A stretch of 9,064 bases of DNA from an uncultured Bacilli bacterium (lineage in GTDB: Bacteria; Bacillota_I; Bacilli_A; RF39; UBA660). The stretch is from positions 1 to 9,064 of the forward strand of contig CANRHO010000022.1 in NCBI GenBank assembly GCA_947630435.1. Reading direction: 5' to 3'. The position numbers and the translations under genes were made by a program. This document shows, piece by piece, positions 6,639 to 9,064 of this stretch; within the stretch, counting starts at the first letter, position 1; each line of letters starts with the position of its first letter. The notes beneath the pieces are model-generated. The model saw nothing but the letters and a program-made list of their open reading frames with translations. It did no database searches and was not told where the DNA came from.

Positions 6639-6660
6639 AAATAATGATATATAATTAAAT
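6596..6660 (+). repeat. Short TATAATTAA-type repeats upstream of lemA
   Basis: TATAATTAACG (6596-6606) and TATAATTAATG (6607-6617) are adjacent 11-base copies with 10 of 11 identity, about one helical turn apart. A third copy of the TATAATTAA core sits at 6650-6658 and forms the candidate lemA -10 box. The low complexity of the region makes chance recurrence possible. Confidence 0.35.
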
Positions 6661-6669
6661 CATAGGAGG
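6650..6669 (+). promoter_or_regulatory. Candidate lemA -10 box and ribosome binding site
   Basis: TATAAT at 6650-6655 has no good -35 at normal spacing (TTTACT at 6622-6627 is too far). A start near 6662 would leave a very short leader of about 14 bases. AGGAGG at 6664-6669 lies six bases before the lemA ATG and is a near-ideal site. Confidence 0.4.
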
Positions 6670-6675
6670 ATATAT

Positions 6676-7230
6676 ATGAAAACAGCATTAATAATTATTT
6701 TAGTAATAGTGCTATTAATAGTATTATACGTAATATCTACATATAATCTATTAGTAACATTAAGAAACAAAGTAAAGGATCAATGGTCTCAAATAGACGT
6801 AGTATTAAAAAATAGGTGCGATTTAATACCAAATGTCGTTGAAACCGTAAAAGGCTATGCAAAACATGAAAAAGGCACTTTAGAAGCCGTTATTAACGCA
6901 AGAAATAAAGCAGTTAGTGCAACTACTAAGGAAGATGAGATTAAAGCATCTGGTGAAGTTACTCAAGCTTTAAGCCGTCTATTTGCTTTAACTGAAAGTT
7001 ATCCTGAATTAAAAGCTAATGAAAACTTCATTGATTTACAAAACAAACTTAATGAAGTAGAAGAAAAAATTCGTTTTGCAAGACAATTCTATAATGATTG
7101 TGTATTAAGTTATAAAAATAAACTTGAAATGTTCCCATCTAATATAGTAGCTAACATGTTTGGATTTAAACCTGAAGCGTTCTTTGAAGCAAGTGAAGAT
7201 GAAAGAAAAAACGTACAAGTTAAATTTTAG
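6676..7230 (+). CDS. lemA: LemA family protein
   Basis: A 184-residue, full-length LemA protein: one N-terminal membrane helix (about 4-21) followed by a long helical-bundle domain. Conserved family segments are present in order: YNLLVTLRNKVKDQWSQID (23-41), LKNRCDLIPNVVETVKGYA (44-62), KHEKGTLEAVINARNKA (63-79), LTESYPELKANENFIDLQ (105-122), RFARQFYNDCV (137-147) and FPSNIVANMFGF (153-164). The biochemical function of LemA is unknown. Bacterial copies recur beside DUF2207 or TPM-domain envelope proteins with glycine-rich tails, as here. The ATG start follows AGGAGG by six bases. The stop codon TAG overlaps the first base of a terminator stem, and the DUF2207 gene starts 41 bases later, so the two genes probably form one partly attenuated operon. 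Confidence 0.95.
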   Translation: MKTALIIILVIVLLIVLYVISTYNLLVTLRNKVKDQWSQIDVVLKNRCDLIPNVVETVKGYAKHEKGTLEAVINARNKAVSATTKEDEIKASGEVTQALSRLFALTESYPELKANENFIDLQNKLNEVEEKIRFARQFYNDCVLSYKNKLEMFPSNIVANMFGFKPEAFFEASEDERKNVQVKF

Positions 7231-7255
7231 TCTACTGACAAAGTAGGCTTTTTTT
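7230..7255 (+). terminator. Intrinsic terminator between lemA and the DUF2207 gene
   Basis: GTCTACT (7230-7236) pairs with AGTAGGC (7242-7248), seven pairs including one G-T, around loop GACAA, and seven T (7249-7255) follow. The first stem base is the G of the lemA TAG stop. No promoter-like sequence fits between this hairpin and the next gene's ribosome binding site (7259-7266), so the downstream gene probably depends on read-through. Confidence 0.85.
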
Positions 7256-7258
7256 CTT

Positions 7259-7274
7259 TAAGGAGGTTAATGTG
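7259..7274 (+). promoter_or_regulatory. Ribosome binding site and overlapping ATG/GTG starts of the DUF2207 gene
   Basis: TAAGGAGG (7259-7266) lies five bases before GTG (7272). An ATG at 7270 overlaps it in another frame and meets TGA at once (ATGTGA). GTG is the only start in reach that keeps the signal peptide. Confidence 0.7.
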
Positions 7275-8984
7275 AGACGATTATTAAACTATATAATTTT
7301 ATTAATTCTTCTATTAATACCAATATCCGTTAGGGCAAATAGTATATCAAATATTAATATGGATATATACTTGGATAATAACGGAACAGCCCATGTAACG
7401 GAAGTTTGGAGTGCTAATTTAAATGAAGGTACTGAAGGATATAAACCATATTATAACTTAGGTAATGCTAAAATTACTAATTTTAAAGTTAAAGAAAATA
7501 ATAAAACATATGAATATAACGATTATTGGAACCCAAATGCAGATTTTGAAAGTAAAGCTTATAAAAACGGGATAAATTACATATCAGATGGTATAGAGTT
7601 ATGTTGGGGTATATCATCATATGGATATCATGATTATGTTCTTACTTATGATATTGAAGGCTTTGTTGCAACAGTAAACGATGCTGATATGATATATTGG
7701 ACTTTAATACCATACGAACTATCATCTAAACCAGATAACGTACATATTAAGATATATTCCGATAATGATTTTAGTAATGAATTACCAGTTTGGGGTTATG
7801 GTAATTATGGTGGAACTGCTTACGTATATGATGGATATATTGAGATGAATTCTGAAGGTACGTTAGAAAGCAATGAATATATGACGATTCTTGTTAAGTT
7901 TAACAAGAACACTTTTAATACTTATAATACATTAAATAATGATTTTAAATATTATCAAGATATGGCAAATGAAGGGGCTACAAAGTATAAAGAAAATGAG
8001 AAAAGTGAATCAATTTTAGCATATATTTTTATGTTATTTCAATTTGCGTTTTGGACAGTAATGTTATTTGTATTTGCAAAAACATTTAAGAACTCTAATA
8101 ATAAAGTTGGTAGTAAAATACTTGAATTTGGACCTGATGGTAAAAAGTTACCAAAAGATATACCTAACATACGTGAAATACCATTTGACAAAGACATTTA
8201 TAGAACTTTCTGGATCGCACAATCCTATAAATTAAATAAGAATAAAACAGATTTTTTTGGAGCTATACTTCTTAAGTGGTTAAAAGAAAAAAAGATAATG
8301 GTTAAAAAAGTAATGACTGGAATTTTAAAAAATAAAGAAGTATTAGCAATTGATTTAACTAAAGAAGTAACTTTCAATCAAGATTTAGAACAAGAACTTT
8401 TTAATATGATGAAAGAAGCAAGCAAGGATGGTATATTAGAATCTAAGGAATTTGAAAGATGGTGTAATAATAATTATAGTAAAATATTATCTTGGTTTGA
8501 TAAAGTAATTGATGGACAAACTGAAAAACTAATTGATGAAGGAAAAATTACTATCACAGAAACTACTAATTTTAAGATTTTTAAATCAAAAAAATACTTA
8601 GTTAATCCAGAAATGAAAGACGATGCAATTAAATTAAAAGGTCTTAAAAACTTTTTAGAAGAGTTTTCAAGAATTGATGATAAAGAAGCAATCGAAGTAA
8701 ATATGTGGGAATATTATTTAATATATGCTCAAATACTTGGTATTGCAGATAAGGTTGCAAAACAGTTTGAAAAATTATATCCTGAAATAGTTGAAAGTAA
8801 TTATTATGGATATAATTATAGTGATATTATATTTATTCATTCGATTAGTTATAGTGCGATGAAAACCGTAAATGATTCCTATCGGAAAGCTCAAAATTAC
8901 TCATCTGGTGGTGGGGGATTTTCTGCCGGTGGAGGAGGTGGAGGCTCCTTCGGTGGCGGCGGAGGCGGTGGAGGTTTCCGCTAA
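7272..8984 (+). CDS. DUF2207 membrane protein with glycine-rich C-terminal tail
   Basis: A 570-residue envelope protein. Residues 1-22 are a signal peptide (MRRLLNYIILLILLLIPISV, likely cleavage after VRA). The exported DUF2207 domain (about 25-215) begins SISNINMDIYLDNNGTAHVT and includes the YWTLIPYEL segment. One membrane helix follows (about 247-270), then a cytoplasmic part: REIPFDKDIYRTFWIAQSY (301-319), FFGAILLKWLKEKKIMV (328-344), GLKNFLEEFSRI (457-468) and EYYLIYAQILGIADKVAKQF (480-499). The last 25 residues are Gly with interspersed Phe/Ser and a final Arg. Function is unknown; DUF2207 genes recur beside lemA. I see no second membrane hairpin between about 425 and 455, where many family members have one, so this is a compact form and the tail should be cytoplasmic (inference). 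The GTG start follows TAAGGAGG. It lies downstream of the lemA terminator and is likely expressed by read-through. Confidence 0.9.
   Translation: MRRLLNYIILLILLLIPISVRANSISNINMDIYLDNNGTAHVTEVWSANLNEGTEGYKPYYNLGNAKITNFKVKENNKTYEYNDYWNPNADFESKAYKNGINYISDGIELCWGISSYGYHDYVLTYDIEGFVATVNDADMIYWTLIPYELSSKPDNVHIKIYSDNDFSNELPVWGYGNYGGTAYVYDGYIEMNSEGTLESNEYMTILVKFNKNTFNTYNTLNNDFKYYQDMANEGATKYKENEKSESILAYIFMLFQFAFWTVMLFVFAKTFKNSNNKVGSKILEFGPDGKKLPKDIPNIREIPFDKDIYRTFWIAQSYKLNKNKTDFFGAILLKWLKEKKIMVKKVMTGILKNKEVLAIDLTKEVTFNQDLEQELFNMMKEASKDGILESKEFERWCNNNYSKILSWFDKVIDGQTEKLIDEGKITITETTNFKIFKSKKYLVNPEMKDDAIKLKGLKNFLEEFSRIDDKEAIEVNMWEYYLIYAQILGIADKVAKQFEKLYPEIVESNYYGYNYSDIIFIHSISYSAMKTVNDSYRKAQNYSSGGGGFSAGGGGGGSFGGGGGGGGFR
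8907..8981 (+). repeat. GC-rich glycine-repeat coding tract
   Basis: Twenty-five codons encode glycine runs of 4, 6 and 8, broken by FSA and SF and closed by FR. By hand count 52 of 75 bases are G or C (about 69%), against very AT-rich flanks. Glycine codons are mixed (GGT, GGA, GGC, GGG), so this is not a simple trinucleotide expansion. Confidence 0.9.
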
Positions 8985-8992
8985 AAGATAAG

Positions 8993-9021
8993 TTGACTAA
9001 TCATTAAAAATATATTAGAAT
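8993..9021 (+). promoter_or_regulatory. Sigma-70-type promoter for a downstream transcript
   Basis: TTGACT (5 of 6) at 8993-8998 and TAGAAT (5 of 6) at 9016-9021 are exactly 17 bases apart, the best promoter match in the window. It lies nine bases after the DUF2207 stop. Transcription should start near 9028 and run out of the window. Confidence 0.6.
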
Positions 9022-9022
9022 A

Positions 9023-9059
9023 TAAATGTGTTTTAGTAAGAAGTGACAGCTTACATTTA
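9023..9059 (+). other. Inverted repeat at the predicted 5' end of the downstream transcript
   Basis: TAAATGT (9023-9029) pairs with ACATTTA (9053-9059). Inside, GTAAG (9036-9040) can pair with CTTAC (9050-9054) in a competing hairpin. It may be the start of a structured leader or an operator, and it is cut by the window edge. I do not recognise a known riboswitch or RNA family. Confidence 0.3.
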
Positions 9060-9064
9060 AAATA

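Noticed and set aside
8907..8981. Glycine tract as a recent trinucleotide expansion
   Set aside because: Four different glycine codons are mixed irregularly and Phe/Ser breaks occur, which does not fit simple slippage.
1..9064. Mycoplasma genetic code (TGA as Trp)
   Set aside because: All six complete genes read through with TGG for Trp and end in TAA or TAG with no in-frame TGA needed.
1..9064. CRISPR array, insertion sequence, tRNA or toxin-antitoxin pair
   Set aside because: No spaced direct repeats, transposase-like frames, cloverleaf sequences or paired small genes were found on either strand.

Overview
The window looks like chromosomal DNA from a very AT-rich member of the Firmicutes/Bacilli-to-Mollicutes-related lineages. 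The reasons are: A/T-dominated codon choice (AGA for Arg, AAA/AAT/ATA-rich proteins), strong AGGAGG-type ribosome binding sites, a fused SecDF, a long Rel protein next to dtd, and a SpoVB-like flippase. All six complete genes end in TAA or TAG and use TGG for Trp, so the standard bacterial code fits and the Mycoplasma TGA=Trp code is not needed. The lineage call is inference; no rRNA or tRNA gene is present.

Layout. Positions 1-335 (minus strand) hold the 5' part of a SpoVB/MOP-type lipid flippase gene that runs off the left edge. Positions 336-690 are a divergent intergenic region with candidate promoters, a possibly bidirectional terminator hairpin, two adjacent AT hairpins and an ATGAT/ATCAT dyad cluster. 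A tight plus-strand operon follows: secDF (691-2856), a long RelA/SpoT homologue (2878-5040), dtd (5040-5486) and an AI-2E/UPF0118-family membrane protein (5486-6547). The last three genes are joined by 1-nt stop/start overlaps. After a candidate terminator comes a second unit, lemA (6676-7230) and a DUF2207 membrane protein with a poly-glycine tail (7272-8984), separated by an intrinsic terminator that starts in the lemA stop codon. A good sigma-70-type promoter at 8993-9021 opens a further transcript that leaves the window.

How the genes work together. SecDF uses the proton motive force to help Sec-dependent export. Rel makes (p)ppGpp in response to starvation. Dtd removes D-amino acids wrongly charged to tRNA. 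LemA and DUF2207 proteins are a recurrent envelope pair of unknown biochemical role. Most of the window is conserved housekeeping content, and I see no mobile element, CRISPR array or defence system.

The points most worth checking are these: (1) the Rel hydrolase domain keeps its metal ligands but has lost the catalytic Glu-Asp pair (HDxxED is HDVINF), while the synthetase site looks intact; (2) SecF has Asn in place of the usual membrane Asp in its GYSxND motif; (3) the terminator between lemA and the DUF2207 gene overlaps the lemA stop codon; (4) the secDF/flippase intergenic region may encode a short transcript or leader; (5) a GC-rich Gly/Phe/Ser tail is encoded inside otherwise AT-rich DNA.
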